A stretch of DNA of 6,745 nucleotides. Origin: Methanobacteriota archaeon (GTDB lineage Archaea > Methanobacteriota > Methanobacteria > Methanobacteriales > Methanobacteriaceae). Shown piece by piece: positions 5,823 to 6,745 of the stretch. Under the pieces are notes generated by a model that was not told the origin of the DNA, searched no databases, and saw only the letters and a program-made list of their open reading frames with translations. Position 1 is the stretch's first letter; each line of letters starts with the position of its first letter. The position numbers and the translations under genes are program-made. The stretch covers positions 1-6,745 of the forward strand of contig JAEYQZ010000070.1 in assembly GCA_023409695.1 (NCBI GenBank), in the 5' to 3' direction.

Positions 5823-5859
5823 AATGAGATTTTTGTCATTTTAAGTATAAATGTTTTGG
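5823..5859 (-). promoter_or_regulatory. Promoter of ArsR-2 with inverted repeat at the start
   Basis: Reading the minus strand, a BRE-like CCAAAAC (5859-5853) precedes TTTATA (5851-5846). Its centre is 26 bases from the A of the start codon, which predicts a leaderless transcript; no ribosome-binding site is present. Between TATA and ATG an inverted repeat AATGA-N8-TCATT (5823-5840) forms a likely autorepressor site. Confidence 0.6.
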
Positions 5860-6061
5860 ATTTAAAAATATACAAATTATTATATTTTTATTTAATTTAA
5901 TGTACAATAATGTAGTTTTAGACCATATAATTGAATATTAATTGAATTCAAATTTTTTTGAAATCGACCTATTATACTTAATTTATCAAATACCTAATCT
6001 GACTATACCAAGAATTATATGTCTGATTTCGTTAATATGAATTTAATAAGTTTAAGGATTT

Positions 6062-6166
6062 GTTAGATGTTAAAGGGAAGGGAATATACAAAAATTAGCG
6101 ACCTTCAATTCCTCAAAACGCTAATGTATAGGCTTGATCACTGATCAAATGGGAAAAACATCTAAT
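6062..6166 (+). ncRNA. Candidate structured RNA: closed three-way junction
   Basis: TTAGATGTT (6063-6071) pairs perfectly with AACATCTAA (6157-6165), and a G-U pair extends it, closing a ~105-base domain. Inside are two hairpins. P2 has stems TATAC/GTATA (6085-6089 with 6126-6130) and ATTAGCG/CGCTAAT (6094-6100 with 6119-6125), separated by a bulge of four A. P3 is TTGATCA-C-TGATCAA (6134-6148). The purine-rich junction AAAGGGAAGGGAA (6072-6084) could pair GAAGG (6077-6081) with CCTTC (6102-6106) in the P2 loop, giving a pseudoknot. A TATA-like TTAATATG (6032-6039) lies about 26 bases before the 5' end. I do not recognise the class; it could be a small RNA, a leader element for the DUF166 gene, or a small palindromic mobile element. 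The strand is inferred only from the weak TATA box. Confidence 0.5.
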
Positions 6167-6334
6167 TATTAGTTTAAATAAAAGGGATAACCCTATTCAT
6201 AGCATATATAATGTTGGCATTTTTCATATGACATAATAACTGTTCAGGCATATATGACGATGATTTTGATGTTTATGAATAGATAGTGCGGATTTGATAA
6301 AGAATTTTCATATAAATAATTTGGAGTTGAAAAG
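6167..6334 (+). promoter_or_regulatory. Leader and likely promoter region of the DUF166 gene
   Basis: Two TATA-like sites sharing GCATATAT (6202-6209 and 6249-6256) would give transcription starts near 6232 or 6279, leaving a leader of roughly 55-100 bases. A small hairpin AGGG-ATAA-CCCT is at 6183-6194. A good ribosome-binding site GGAGTTGA (6323-6330) sits four bases before the ATG. The choice between promoters, or transcription from upstream of 6062, is unresolved. Confidence 0.4.
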
Positions 6335-6745
6335 ATGTTAAATGTTGTAATAGCTACAGATGGACCATACGGTGAAAGAGCATTTGAAAATATTAAAAAA
6401 GACTTCGATACAGAATTTGTTGAACTGGAACAACCTGCATCCATGTTTATGGATGAAATAGATATCCCTGCAAATGTACTAGCTAAAATAAAACAAGCAA
6501 ATATCCTGATAACCTATACCCAACACCCAGATCTTACATTAGACCTTGTTGATATGGTTAACGAAGATGTAGATTACATAATTGTCGCCGCATGGAGAGG
6601 TGAGGGATTTAAAAACCAGTTAGAAAGATATGAAAATGTAACTTGCCCATACATCATGTGTGAATTAGAAGAAAACGGTAATGAAGTATTTGATGAATTT
6701 ACATCTAAAATTGGAAAGCCCAAAGTTGATATAAAACTTGAAGAT
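6335..6745 (+). CDS. DUF166 family protein (annotated in Pfam as thymidylate synthase-like), 3' truncated by the window
   Basis: The first 137 codons are open to the window end. The start is ATG 6335, supported by GGAGTTGA four bases upstream. The sequence matches my memory of DUF166 (PF02593): the opening VVIATDGPYGERAFENI (4-20), then NILITYTQHPDLTLDLV (56-72), a Cys pair at 104 and 109 (VTCPYIMCEL), and the closing EFTSKIGKPKVDIKLE (121-136). The family is widespread in methanogens. Some databases label it thymidylate synthase, but it shows none of the ThyA active-site or ThyX motifs here, so I would treat the function as unknown. An alternating beta/alpha pattern suggests a Rossmann-like cytoplasmic enzyme. 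About half of the protein is expected to lie beyond the window. Confidence 0.8.
   Translation, partial: MLNVVIATDGPYGERAFENIKKDFDTEFVELEQPASMFMDEIDIPANVLAKIKQANILITYTQHPDLTLDLVDMVNEDVDYIIVAAWRGEGFKNQLERYENVTCPYIMCELEENGNEVFDEFTSKIGKPKVDIKLED

Noticed and set aside
6067..6144. 25-codon plus-strand ORF as a small gene
   Set aside because: There is no ribosome-binding site, and its start and stop fall within the arms of the inverted repeats. It is mentioned only as a possible leader peptide.
6244..6444. Minus-strand ORF of 66 codons
   Set aside because: It overlaps the clearly coding start of the DUF166 gene and its promoter region.

Overview
The window looks like chromosomal DNA of a methanogenic archaeon, most likely of the order Methanobacteriales (a Methanobacterium-like genus). 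The DNA is AT-rich. Promoters have archaeal BRE/TATA architecture, with a TATA box centred about 26 bases before the start. Ribosome-binding sites resemble GGAGGTGAT. One gene encodes methanogenesis marker protein 8, a family confined to methanogens and close relatives. The genus is inferred from style and gene content, not from a search.

Layout. (1) 32-583 (+): a single-pass membrane-anchored helical protein of unknown function. (2) 584-838: an AT-rich spacer ending in an archaeal promoter with a strong palindromic operator. (3) 839-1186 (+): an ArsR-type winged-helix regulator, probably translated from a leaderless mRNA. (4) 1310-3688 (+): a full-length bacterial-type (LonA) ATP-dependent protease, preceded by a near-perfect 21-base palindrome. 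(5) 3689-4432: a long convergent intergenic region. Its first ~330 bases are almost continuous self-complementary sequence: two related long hairpins with CCTCC in their loops, a Y-shaped three-way junction, and a terminator-like hairpin with a T-run. (6) 4433-5263 (-): methanogenesis marker protein 8, with its own TATA box and a 16-base inverted repeat in repressor position. (7) 5451-5822 (-): a second ArsR-type regulator with a Cys-x-Cys pair resembling the arsenic/metal site of ArsR, also apparently leaderless. (8) 5823-6334: a spacer whose 6062-6166 segment folds into a closed three-way junction with a possible pseudoknot, a candidate structured RNA. (9) 6335 to the window end (+): the first 137 codons of a DUF166-family protein.

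How the parts relate. Two small ArsR-family regulators flank the Lon and marker-8 genes, and each has an inverted repeat between its TATA box and its start codon, as expected for autorepression. The regulators may also act on the co-directional gene downstream (ArsR-1 on lon, ArsR-2 on the marker-8 gene). The operator-like repeats at those genes differ in sequence from the regulators' own, so this is only a hypothesis. No multi-gene operon is obvious. The most unusual content is non-coding: the hairpin array after lon and the three-way-junction element before the DUF166 gene. Neither matches an RNA class I recognise by eye.
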